Of a stretch of 64,000 bases of DNA, positions 37,701 through 45,209 are shown piece after piece. This DNA comes from an uncultured Collinsella sp. GTDB lineage: Bacteria; Actinomycetota; Coriobacteriia; Coriobacteriales; Coriobacteriaceae. Location of the stretch: assembly GCA_902495355.1 (NCBI GenBank), contig CABUWV010000002.1, positions 1-64,000 of the forward strand. Reading direction: 5' to 3'. The translations under genes and the position numbers were made by a program. Position 1 is the first letter of the stretch. Each line of letters starts with the position of its first letter. The notes beneath the pieces were generated by a model. It had not been told where the DNA came from, searched no databases, and saw nothing but the letters and a program-made list of their open reading frames with translations.

Positions 37701-39124
37701 TGGTGCCCGTTGCATACGAAACTGCAAACGGTTGTGGCTGCGCATCGTATGCCGTGATCGGCCAGTCCATCGCGGGTTGGGGCGTTATGCCGCCAGATGC
37801 CACAGTGCCCCACGCGGTGCCGTGGCCACAACATTCGGGCTTTTTGGCAACCGTCAACGAGCAACTGCAGCATATTACTTGGACGCGAGGCGCATCGGCA
37901 TTTGCAACGCAGCCCGTGGGTGCCGCAGGCTGTGGCCCGGCATCGTTTAGCGTAAGCAACAACGGCAGGTGCGTGCTCTATGTAGAGAACACCGATGGCA
38001 AGGTGGGACAAACCTACGACGAAGAAGGCAACCCGGTAGCAGTGATGGGCAAGCACTTCCGCATCTTCGCCAGTACCTTGGCAGGAGATTTGTTTACGGA
38101 GCCGTTCGTGATGTGCGAGCTAGACCATCCCGTCGATCAGATAACGACATTTTTGACGTCGGGAGGCATGCTCTCCGCGCTCGCCACACACATTGTGAGC
38201 GCGGAGAAGAGCGAGGCAGAGCTGCACGGCATCGAAGTGCCCTTGGTGGCGTGCGCCACTCCGACGGGCGCTGTCGCTACCTCGGGCGCGGTGGTGCCCG
38301 GAGCAGCAGGCGAATCCTTCATGGTCACGGTGCGAAACGACGGCAACACTTTGCTGACCGCCGGCACGATCGATCTGTACCGAGAGGGCTCCAGCCAGCC
38401 GTTCTCCAGCGCATCCATCGGATTCGGAGCGAACGCGCGCATGGCTTCGATCTACGATCCAGAGCTTGCCGAGGACGCTTCGGCCAACGACATGGCACAC
38501 GTGAAATACGCGCTCGAGACGCTGGGCGCGCGTTTTGCAACGCACCCGCTGGTAGCCGACAACGGCAACGCCGTGCTGGCACCGGGTTGCACGGCACAGT
38601 TCCGCATGAGCTTCGCCATCCCCGAGAGTTGGAACGACGAAGTGGGCAGACGCGTAACGCTCTACGCAAAGGCGCGCGACCTGGTGGCGCTCGACCCCGT
38701 GACGCTCGAGGAAATCCGACCCGGCGCAAACTCGGCACTGGGCGCCGTACTGCACGAGCTTCACGCGTCCGATGCAGCATGCGAACGCTCGGAAGTTCAG
38801 GTCGGCGTATGTGACAGTGCAGATACGACAGGACTTCACGACGCCCCGATGACAGCAGACGGCGATGGTGGCTCGAGTGGCGACGGTACTGACAAGGGCG
38901 GCGGCTCCAGCAGAAGCAGCTCCGGCAGCGGCAAGGATCACGGCAATAACAAGCATTCCGGAAAAGCGGGCGTGCTTGCGGGCACGAGCGATGTCAACGC
39001 TCCCCTCATGGCAGCCGCTGCAGCACTCGCCGCGGCAGGCGCCGGCCTTGTCGCCTACAGCGCCCGCCGCACGGCGCTCGAAAACGACACCGCCGATGAG
39101 GTCAATTCGGATAGGCCTCGCTAG
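34757..39124 (+). CDS. Very large exported surface protein with C-terminal anchor
   Basis: The protein has 1455 residues from the ATG at 34757 (GGGAG 6 nt before). The signal sequence begins MLDRRSLLVAGASS, with a pair of arginines that fits a Tat-like signal, and ends near AYADEED. A carboxypeptidase-regulatory-like domain follows (about 40-95, IAGAKVTLTS...TDDEGTAIFEV). The long middle has no family I recognise. The C-terminus has a Gly/Ser/Asp-rich linker, a degenerate sortase-like LAGTSD, a helix of about 20 alanine-rich residues, arginines and a charged tail of about 20 residues. Cell-surface attachment is likely; the function is unknown. Confidence 0.8.
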   Translation: MLDRRSLLVAGASSLASIMLPRVPGSANAFLLPFAPTAAYADEEDPFRVLVLSRTMFGVVVVDVANKNTPIAGAKVTLTSRYAAGKQLTATTDDEGTAIFEVAPLSEGYVDEATLLDAYDFNGGISISMAGYRDVEIPLARVQGGTAITAPTRPLSDGEPYFRQLTFDEWDIQYADATFMALPKDDTANEQPDTHAFTVQAHLPQGGQATLRINKVTPAAGSSPETVTQIGQVKASASGADNLATFTLEDKFLDAASGLLEEGCKLRFVLDYQGKTYTLSSPMTVVTAPAAKAESGSTTIVPTTMDQEVTPFDFPAAFPGIGGNKFTCWMPSFPILFDFSFAGYVLFGGGYKPVGYMNDSGNPDPEYWKKSPRESGAKQANRYLDEMKGKWNQYKSMSAGSGTDPRNTKLLRHHCTLLFTMDIATQLYGSLAYDWVGKTWGNNNDPAYGNIKALFQVRTDLNWTEQFTLGPVPFFLNVNPWVLAKLALAVGAHTHGSGAAFFKNISLDYSNTSGSFTIQIGLAVTFGAGVAGVASSAVRGAASLTLFIGYEKADGHQLPRLRVGADVDVDVILQFVMFKWTTKAWSGSWPTLIDSWNMSVNNGNQYVLQRSELALGGDTPYTLDACFGSAGNAEGGGVPQFIASATIVTNAELLARAEVKATARNVAPVVRDWDQAVARIELAADAESDDTGQIEHFVHVLMENDENAAPMYEYTYIGQAKNGVADPNANSAGVSEDERGGIKPSSDNVLFAGVLSEAHMKLAMIAGVECLFRIASVRYGDNGRSRLVVHTKANGTWSAPTPVDFPLGFGESDVERDGIFDYDFDVVEYTDGRENQDAYVLLVSGERRDGDNTPFDAASTAGILSVVRLRISNDGVRVVSHTSWRSISRGRLQEDGYHCLQCPRITVGKTLVDGRLSGAYLHRRGTTAEKALGSEAEVALECFTLWSDVSGDSLTFRQVLRFPQAPSSIELSEPENINGKMVVPVAYETANGCGCASYAVIGQSIAGWGVMPPDATVPHAVPWPQHSGFLATVNEQLQHITWTRGASAFATQPVGAAGCGPASFSVSNNGRCVLYVENTDGKVGQTYDEEGNPVAVMGKHFRIFASTLAGDLFTEPFVMCELDHPVDQITTFLTSGGMLSALATHIVSAEKSEAELHGIEVPLVACATPTGAVATSGAVVPGAAGESFMVTVRNDGNTLLTAGTIDLYREGSSQPFSSASIGFGANARMASIYDPELAEDASANDMAHVKYALETLGARFATHPLVADNGNAVLAPGCTAQFRMSFAIPESWNDEVGRRVTLYAKARDLVALDPVTLEEIRPGANSALGAVLHELHASDAACERSEVQVGVCDSADTTGLHDAPMTADGDGGSSGDGTDKGGGSSRSSSGSGKDHGNNKHSGKAGVLAGTSDVNAPLMAAAAALAAAGAGLVAYSARRTALENDTADEVNSDRPR

Positions 39125-39173
39125 CTCCTAGTTACTTTTGTGAGAGACGCCGACTAGGCTCATCGAGCACCAA

Positions 39174-39207
39174 ATGGGCTGGTTCTGGATACCCAGAGCC
39201 AGCCCAT
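39174..39207. terminator. Terminator, repeat-associated copy A
   Basis: The arms ATGGGCTGGTTCTGG (39174-39188) and CCAGAGCCAGCCCAT (39193-39207) pair over 15 bp with one G-T. The hairpin and its flank (CTCATCGAGCACCAAA) are repeated with little change at 40201-40247. Confidence 0.75.
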
Positions 39208-39213
39208 TACGCA

Positions 39214-39798
39214 TTAGATGTCGTCAGAGGAGTCGAGTTCTGCCTCGAGCTTGGCACGGCGTCTTTTCGCCGTGAAAAACGTTGCGCACAGGGCAGCAAA
39301 CGTGGCCGCGAAAATCGTCGCACCGCAGAACACGCCCGTGGCCAGGTTCGCCAACCAAAAGACGCTTTCGAGCGGTACGATCTGCGCCTCAGCGATACAG
39401 CGCATTGCGGCAATAACAAGCGCGAACGCGGCGCCGCTAAGGCCGCTGACAAGCAGGAAATATCCAACAGGAAGATGCTCGGTTTGCCCAAAACGATTGG
39501 TATCGACATAGCCCTTCCGCGTTTGCAGTCCTGCGCAAATCAACATCACGAGAACGAGCCACAAATACATGGCTGCCTCGAACGGCGTTGCAAAGCCATG
39601 CGGCATTTCACTGGCGTCGCTGTGAACCCACGCAACCTGTCGAGCTATAAACTGGTAGAAAAAGATCATCAACATGCCAAACGAAAGCAGCACGAAACCA
39701 ATCTTGTAGATCTTCGCGCTCTCAGCCTCCAGGCGCTCGTCCTTTGGGCCGGCATATTCACGCCACTTTTGCACGAGTTTTAAATCTTCAAATTTCAT
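39214..39798 (-). CDS. Hypothetical four-helix membrane protein
   Basis: The 194-residue protein has a soluble N-terminus (about 30 residues), four helices (about 32-50, 72-92, 108-130 and 145-170) and a positively charged, then acidic, C-terminus. No family is clear to me. It follows a small XRE regulator on the same strand with 9 nt between, so it is probably the target and partner of that regulator, a common pair in Gram-positive genomes (XRE plus DUF-type membrane protein). Its role is not known. Confidence 0.7.
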   Translation of the reverse strand: MKFEDLKLVQKWREYAGPKDERLEAESAKIYKIGFVLLSFGMLMIFFYQFIARQVAWVHSDASEMPHGFATPFEAAMYLWLVLVMLICAGLQTRKGYVDTNRFGQTEHLPVGYFLLVSGLSGAAFALVIAAMRCIAEAQIVPLESVFWLANLATGVFCGATIFAATFAALCATFFTAKRRRAKLEAELDSSDDI

Positions 39799-39807
39799 AG
39801 CGAACTC

Positions 39808-40038
39808 CTAAAGAGCGTCAGGGTCGACGTCGTTTTCGTCTTCCCAAAACAAGTCGTTCAACGTAACGCGTAGCGCTTTACAGATTGCCACGCACAAATT
39901 GAGCGTGGGGTTGTAGCCGCCCGCCTCGATCAGGCCGATGGTCTGGCGCGTAACGCCCACGGCCTCGGCCAAGTCAGCTTGCGAAAGGCCAACCGCCGCG
40001 CGCGCCGCTTTCATGCGTAGGTTCTTTTTGCCCGGCAT
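39808..40038 (-). CDS. Small XRE family transcriptional regulator
   Basis: The 76-residue protein is nearly all helix-turn-helix (about 10-65; GLSQADLAEAVGVTRQTIGLIEAGGYNPTL is the core, shown here only in part). Its acidic end reads FWEDENDVDP. The ATG at 40038 has AAAGGA 6 nt before. Proteins of this YgzD/Cro-like type regulate a neighbouring membrane protein gene and themselves. A consensus promoter with repeated TCTGTCATT motifs lies just upstream. Confidence 0.85.
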   Translation of the reverse strand: MPGKKNLRMKAARAAVGLSQADLAEAVGVTRQTIGLIEAGGYNPTLNLCVAICKALRVTLNDLFWEDENDVDPDAL

Positions 40039-40060
40039 GGAGTTCCTTTCGTGGTAATGG

Positions 40061-40150
40061 ACAGATATCCGTTGCAACATGGCAGAAATATATTGCATCT
40101 ATCAGGCAATGTCAACTATATCTGTCATTATGAAAACCATGTCTGTCATT
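40061..40150 (-). promoter_or_regulatory. Promoter and candidate operators of the XRE/membrane-protein operon
   Basis: On the minus strand, TTGACA (40110-40115) and TATATT (40087-40092) are exactly 17 nt apart, a near-perfect sigma-A type promoter about 50 nt before the start. The motif ATATCTGTCxATT occurs three times: on the plus strand near 40118 and 40138 (as ATGTCTGTCATT) and on the minus strand near 40061. Two lie upstream of the -35 box and one downstream of the transcription start, as expected for operators of the small XRE protein. Confidence 0.65.
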
Positions 40151-40215
40151 GCGGCACGGCGCACCGCTGTACCCGAAACCGTGCGAGGCACTGGCCCTGC
40201 TCATCGAGCACCAAA

Positions 40216-40247
40216 AGGGCTGGCTCCGATAACTCGGAGCCAGCCCT
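40216..40247. terminator. Terminator, repeat-associated copy B
   Basis: AGGGCTGGCTCCGA (40216-40229) and TCGGAGCCAGCCCT (40234-40247) pair perfectly over 14 bp with a 4-nt loop. It shares the preceding CTCATCGAGCACCAAA with the copy at 39174 and lies just past the lipoprotein gene's stop. Confidence 0.78.
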
Positions 40248-40274
40248 GAGTCGCCTGACATGGGAATCACAGCG

Positions 40275-41291
40275 CTACTTGAGCTTTAGCGCCTCCATCA
40301 TGGGCACGGCGGCGTCCCAATCGATCTTCCAGCCAATCGACACGCGGACGGTTTCACCCGTTGCGGGAGCCGTCGCAAACAGCGTATGACCGTTGTCGGG
40401 ACCAGTAAAGCGCAGCCACGTTACGCCGTTGTACTCGACCTGGTCGGTTGTTGTCTCCTTGCCTTCGTAGACCTGCTCCAGGCTTGCAACCTCTTCCTCC
40501 GGCGAACGCGGGAAGATACTGATGTGCAAGCGTCCTCCAGTCTCGTCGTGGAAGAAGTCTGCCTTTTCGCGCTCTTCGTTGGACGAATCCAGCGTGTACC
40601 CATCGGCGGCCTCGATACTGTACGAAGTGCAATCGATGCCGGTCATATTGGCCGCGTCACCAGAATCGGCCACACCGCCCGCCGCCTTAAACTCCTTGGT
40701 CTCGCATCCCGTGGTGTCAAAGTGCATGGCCTCATGATTCTTGGCGGGGGCGTTAGCGTCTACGAACTCGACAGTGATGGGCCCGTAGTACGCCGTCTTG
40801 GGTGCCCAGAAATACACGTACTCAACAGTCTCGCCCGGACCGATATCTGGCCTCTTGGAAAGATCGATGCCCTCGTGAAGCTCATCGGGAGCCTCGCTTG
40901 CAACGTAGTCGAGCACGGCCGCCTTGCCGGAAGTAAACAACGGGTCGCCTGCCTCAAGATCGCCCTGGGCAGCATGCACGTTAAAGAAGTCAAACGTCCT
41001 GTTCTTTGCATTGTTGTTGGTGATCTTGACGTGTAGGTAAAAGCCGTCCTGCAGCTTAGCGTCGCCGCGATAGAACGTACCGTGAGCCACCGACTCATAG
41101 GTTATGCCAGCCACCTCGACCGTCTGCGACTCATAGGCCTTCTTCTCTACGGGAGCACTGCCGCTGCCCGAGCTGCCAGCCGAGCCACTCGGCGCATTTC
41201 CGCCGCAACCGGCAAGGGTGCAAGCCAGCACGGCCGAAAGCGTCACGGTGGGAATTCCTAACAGCAGCTTCTTCGTCATGGGCTTCATCAT
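40275..41291 (-). CDS. Hypothetical lipoprotein
   Basis: The protein has 338 residues from the ATG at 41291 (AGGAG 8 nt upstream). The lipobox LACTLAGC is followed by a Gly/Ser-rich spacer. The first half (about 45-190) looks like an immunoglobulin-like DUF4352/DUF5067 type domain (YLHVKITNNNAKNRTFDFFN...). The second half (about 215-335) is a separate alpha/beta domain. No binding residues are clear. It stands alone, so its role remains open; surface location is likely. Confidence 0.7.
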   Translation of the reverse strand: MMKPMTKKLLLGIPTVTLSAVLACTLAGCGGNAPSGSAGSSGSGSAPVEKKAYESQTVEVAGITYESVAHGTFYRGDAKLQDGFYLHVKITNNNAKNRTFDFFNVHAAQGDLEAGDPLFTSGKAAVLDYVASEAPDELHEGIDLSKRPDIGPGETVEYVYFWAPKTAYYGPITVEFVDANAPAKNHEAMHFDTTGCETKEFKAAGGVADSGDAANMTGIDCTSYSIEAADGYTLDSSNEEREKADFFHDETGGRLHISIFPRSPEEEVASLEQVYEGKETTTDQVEYNGVTWLRFTGPDNGHTLFATAPATGETVRVSIGWKIDWDAAVPMMEALKLK

Positions 41292-41706
41292 CCTCACCGC
41301 TCCTTTCGGCTTGCAGCTCATCCGTCGCCCGAGGCATTCGTTGTCCCCGTGGCATCGGCTTCCACTATGAGCGTATGGCGAAAAGCAGCGCCGGCGAAGT
41401 GACCCGTGGCCCAACTAGCAACCGCCCAGCATCCCCTATGGACCAAAAAGACTCGTATACGCACGCCCTCGGCCCATAAAATGAGACGCCTGTCCCAATG
41501 TTCGATTTGAGCCATCCACGCGGCACTTTTCGACAAACGTATCCAGCCGCAAACAAAATGAAGCGGGCTCATCCGTCTTCAAACTTACTCGGGCAGAAAC
41601 GAGTAAGTGGAATTCATCGGTAAGGAGCGTGGGCTCACCCGCATTATTAAGAAGACGCTCAAGGCGCCCGAGCAGCGCACTGATTTAGATAGGCGCCCAC
41701 CGCCCG
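41292..41706. other. 415-bp stretch without a gene
   Basis: I see no convincing gene. A 9-bp hairpin (ACTTACTCG 41583-41591, CGAGTAAGT 41600-41608) lies in the middle. The rest shows no clear promoter, repeat or family-like reading frame. The right part, before the AAA ATPase stop codon, could be decayed coding DNA. Confidence 0.4.
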
Positions 41707-42915
41707 CTATTCGACATCCGACCCCTCCCCCATCAGCCATCGGGCGAGGTCGACCACCTTAATCCCCTCATAATCAACAGCCTCGTGCTTTGTTCGCGCA
41801 ATGACCATCTTGGGATACGCATCACGTATCGCAAGCAGAGGTGCCACTTCGCGCTCAAAGGTTTCCTGACGCGAAATGTCATCGCTAACTTGGATATACA
41901 CTCGCTCATCGCGACGAATTGCCACGAAGTCGATTTCCTTCTTATAAAGCACCCCGATATAGATTTCCCAACCGCGTCTTAGGAGCTCTAAAGCGACCAT
42001 ATTTTCATATACATGCCCGAAGTCGAGTTTTTTAGTTCCAAGTTTTGCGTATCTGATTGCATGATCCGATAAATAGTATTTATCACCCGAAGCGAGGTAC
42101 TTTTTACCGCCTACGTCATAGCGGCGCACTCGATAGAACGCAAAGGCCTGGCATAAAAATCCGAGGTACTGGGCGAGCGTTGCCACGGAAACGCGTGTTC
42201 CGGCAGCATCCAGCGCAGCCGCAATCCCACTAACAGAAGATATGTTACCGATATTGTCCATTAGAAAATCGCATGCACGTTCTAGTTGCACTTTGTTACG
42301 AACCCCATGCTTTTCTTCCACATCACGCAAAACCAAGACATCTAGCACGTTCGCAATATATCGATAGCGAGCTCGCTCGCTAGGATACAAATAAGAGCCA
42401 GGCATTCCGCCCTCTCTTAAATAGCGGTCAAGCGCTTCGTCTGGGTCATGAATTGCGTGATACGTCGAATACTCAAGCAAGGAAAACGGGAATACCTCGA
42501 CCTCATATGTCCGCCCGCGAAAAAGCGTCGCCAAATCACTCGAAAGCAAGAAAGCGTTGGAGCCAGTAACGTAGATATCGTATTTACCCGATGCATGAAG
42601 GCTATTGACCGCTTTTTCGAACCCAACGCAAGTTTGCACCTCATCGATCATCACAATGTTATCGAGGCCCTCGCAATAGCTTTCCTCAACGTAGCGATGC
42701 AATGCTCGATAATCCGTTAGCTCCTCGAATTCGAGGAGATTGAAATTGATGCGGATAATATTGGCATCGGGGTCGGCCTCACGAAAGCGATCGGCAAGAG
42801 CTTCCAGTAGAACAGATTTGCCGCACCTACGAATGCCGGTAATAACCTTGATGTCCGGCGTTCCCTTAGCGCCAAGAAGCGCTTCCATATATTGAGGACG
42901 TTCGATAATCTTCAT
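41707..42915 (-). CDS. AAA family ATPase with DUF4143 domain
   Basis: The 402-residue protein has Walker A GIRRCGKSVLLEAL (about 27-40), Walker B IVMIDEVQ, sensor VTGSNAFLLSSDLATLFRGR, a winged-helix part, and a C-terminal DUF4143 nuclease-like domain (LYKKEIDFVAIRRDERVYIQV). This is a widespread AAA_14 family of unknown role, often linked with mobile DNA and toxin-like loci. A decayed relative lies at 56285-56776. Base composition is more AT-rich than the neighbours, and an AT-rich upstream region carries a promoter with 12-nt repeats. Confidence 0.88.
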   Translation of the reverse strand: MKIIERPQYMEALLGAKGTPDIKVITGIRRCGKSVLLEALADRFREADPDANIIRINFNLLEFEELTDYRALHRYVEESYCEGLDNIVMIDEVQTCVGFEKAVNSLHASGKYDIYVTGSNAFLLSSDLATLFRGRTYEVEVFPFSLLEYSTYHAIHDPDEALDRYLREGGMPGSYLYPSERARYRYIANVLDVLVLRDVEEKHGVRNKVQLERACDFLMDNIGNISSVSGIAAALDAAGTRVSVATLAQYLGFLCQAFAFYRVRRYDVGGKKYLASGDKYYLSDHAIRYAKLGTKKLDFGHVYENMVALELLRRGWEIYIGVLYKKEIDFVAIRRDERVYIQVSDDISRQETFEREVAPLLAIRDAYPKMVIARTKHEAVDYEGIKVVDLARWLMGEGSDVE

Positions 42916-42924
42916 ATCATCACC

Positions 42925-42995
42925 GTTCTATTAAATAAAAGCTCTTCTGATTCGTTTTTGTTTAGTATATATGAGGTTCTACTAAATGGAATCAA
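42925..42995 (-). promoter_or_regulatory. Promoter with 12-nt repeats upstream of the AAA-DUF4143 gene
   Basis: On the minus strand, TTGATT (42990-42995) and TATATA (42966-42971) are 18 nt apart. GTTCTATTAAAT (plus strand 42925-42936) and GTTCTACTAAAT (42976-42987) are direct repeats. One lies within the promoter spacer and the other between the transcription start and the gene, so they look like operator sites. No regulator gene is adjacent. Confidence 0.4.
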
Positions 42996-43166
42996 ATATC
43001 TATTGATTTCATTCAGCTATTTTTTCCAATATCGTATTATCGTCTATATACTCCGAACGGTTGTTCGATGGATTTCGTGTTGGGTGGAATCGTCTGTGGG
43101 CTGGGCTATGCTACCTTGACTATCTATATGACTTAAACGCAGCAAAGGAGCACCGAGAGAGCGAGT

Positions 43167-45164
43167 ATGGCAAAAAACACCGCAAACTATGGTAACGACA
43201 GTATCCGCCAGCTCAAGGACGAGGAACGCGTACGTCTGCGCCCTGCCGTCATCTTCGGCTCGGACGGACTCGATGGCTGTGCACACGCTGCCTTCGAGAT
43301 CCTGTCCAACGCCGTTGACGAGGCGCGCCAGGGCTACGGCAAGCTCATCACCCTTACCGCCTTTCGCGATGGCTCCATTCAGGTAGAGGACAACGGCCGC
43401 GGCTGCCCGCTCGACTGGAACCCCTCCGAGAAACGCTTTAACTGGGAACTTGTCTTTTGCGAGCTCTATGCCGGCGGCAAGTATAACAACAACCAGGGCG
43501 GCGACTACGATTTCTCGCTCGGCACCAACGGCCTAGGCTCCTGCGCGACTCAGTACGCTTCCGAATACATGGACGTCACGGTTTGGCGCGACGGCAACAA
43601 GTACTCCCTGCACTTTAAGAAGGGCAAGGTCGTCGGCGCCAAAAAGAAGGCACTCGAGATTGAGCCTAGCGACGAGAACCGCACCGGCACCACTATCAAG
43701 TGGCGCCCCGATCTTGAGGTCTTTACCTCGATTAGCATTCCCCACGATTGGTATCGCGAGACCATGCGCCGTCAGGCCGTGGTCAACGCCAACGTGACCT
43801 TCCGCCTGCGCATCGAGGGCGACGATGGCGAGTTTTCCGAAGAGGACTTTTGCTACCCCAAGGGCATCGAGGACTATGTGCTCGAGAAGGTCGGTACCGA
43901 CTACCTTACCGAGCCTTTCTTTATCGAGGCCGACCGCCGCGGTCGCGACCGCGAGGACCTGCCCGACTACAATGTAAAGATCACCGCGTGCATGTGCTTC
44001 TCGCGCACCTTCACGATGCAGGAGTACTACCACAACTCCTCCTGGCTCGAGAACGGCGGCTCGCCCGAGAAGGCTGCCCGCAGCGCCCTCACTAGCGCCA
44101 TCGATGCTTACATTAAGCAACAAGGCAAGTACAACAAAAACGAGAGCGGCATTAAGTGGCAAGACGTCCAAGACTGCCTGGTGCTGGTGACCAACTGCTT
44201 CTCCACCCAAACGTCCTACGAAAACCAGACCAAGAAGGCCATCAATAACCGCTTTATCCAGCAGGCCATGACGGCATTCTTTAAGGAGCGCCTCTCGACC
44301 TACTTGATCGAGAACAAGGACGCCGCCAATAAGATCATGGAGCAGGTGCTCATCAACAAGCGCTCGCGCGAGAATGCCGAGAAGACGCGCCAGAGCATCA
44401 AGACCAACTTGCAGCAGAAGACCGACATGGCCAACCGCGTGCAGAAGTTCATCGACTGTCGCTCCAAGGACAAGAGCCGCCGCGAGATCTACATCGTAGA
44501 GGGCGACTCGGCAGCAGGCGCCATTCGCACCTCGCGCGATGCCGAGTTCCAGGGCGTTATGCCCGTCCGCGGCAAGATCCTCAACTGCCTAAAGGAGGAC
44601 TACCCGCGCATCTTTAAGTCCGACATCATCATGGACCTCATGCGCGTGCTGGGCTGCGGCGTGGAGATCAAGGACAAGCGCATCAAAAACCTTGGTGCCT
44701 TTGACCTGGACAACCTCAACTGGAACAAGGTCATCATCTGTACGGACGCCGACGTCGACGGTTATCACATCCGTACGCTCGTGCTCACCATGCTCTACCG
44801 CCTGGTGCCCACGCTTATCGACGAGGGTTACGTGTATATCGCCGAATCGCCGCTCTACGAGATCAACTGCAAAGAGAAGACCTACTTTGCCTACACCGAG
44901 CTCGAGAAGAACGGCATCCTCAAGGAGATTGGCGACCAAAAGTGCTCCATCAACCGCTCCAAGGGTCTTGGTGAGAACGACCCGGACATGATGTGGCTCA
45001 CCACCATGAACCCCGAGACGCGTCGCCTGATCAAGGTGGAGCCCGAGGACGTCACCAAGATGGAGACCATGTTCAATCTGTTGCTGGGCAACGACGAGGC
45101 AGGCCGCAAGCGCCATATCTCCGAGCACGGCAAGGAATACCTGGACCAGCTGGACCTGCAGTAA
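43167..45164 (+). CDS. Type IIA topoisomerase B subunit (ParE/GyrB-like, divergent)
   Basis: The 665-residue protein has a GHKL ATPase domain (NAVDEARQGYG with the N box, EDNGRGCPLDW, GGKYNNNQGGDYDFSLGTNGLG), a transducer domain and a Toprim domain (IVEGDSAAGA, ICTDADVDGYHIRTLVL). It pairs with the A subunit gene 45 nt downstream. The N-terminus lacks the usual LExVRKRPGMYIG stretch and has RLRPAVIFGSDGLDGCAH instead, so it is a distant branch. It may be the cell's topoisomerase IV, with gyrase encoded elsewhere, or an additional enzyme. Confidence 0.88.
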   Translation: MAKNTANYGNDSIRQLKDEERVRLRPAVIFGSDGLDGCAHAAFEILSNAVDEARQGYGKLITLTAFRDGSIQVEDNGRGCPLDWNPSEKRFNWELVFCELYAGGKYNNNQGGDYDFSLGTNGLGSCATQYASEYMDVTVWRDGNKYSLHFKKGKVVGAKKKALEIEPSDENRTGTTIKWRPDLEVFTSISIPHDWYRETMRRQAVVNANVTFRLRIEGDDGEFSEEDFCYPKGIEDYVLEKVGTDYLTEPFFIEADRRGRDREDLPDYNVKITACMCFSRTFTMQEYYHNSSWLENGGSPEKAARSALTSAIDAYIKQQGKYNKNESGIKWQDVQDCLVLVTNCFSTQTSYENQTKKAINNRFIQQAMTAFFKERLSTYLIENKDAANKIMEQVLINKRSRENAEKTRQSIKTNLQQKTDMANRVQKFIDCRSKDKSRREIYIVEGDSAAGAIRTSRDAEFQGVMPVRGKILNCLKEDYPRIFKSDIIMDLMRVLGCGVEIKDKRIKNLGAFDLDNLNWNKVIICTDADVDGYHIRTLVLTMLYRLVPTLIDEGYVYIAESPLYEINCKEKTYFAYTELEKNGILKEIGDQKCSINRSKGLGENDPDMMWLTTMNPETRRLIKVEPEDVTKMETMFNLLLGNDEAGRKRHISEHGKEYLDQLDLQ

Positions 45165-45209
45165 CAGCAAATCGATAACGACGGCCCATAAGAAGTTCAA
45201 GAGGATATC

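Noticed and set aside
37063..37950. 295-codon plus-strand frame inside the large surface protein gene
   Set aside because: It is very rich in Arg, Gly and His, overlaps a continuous large gene, and has no own start signals.
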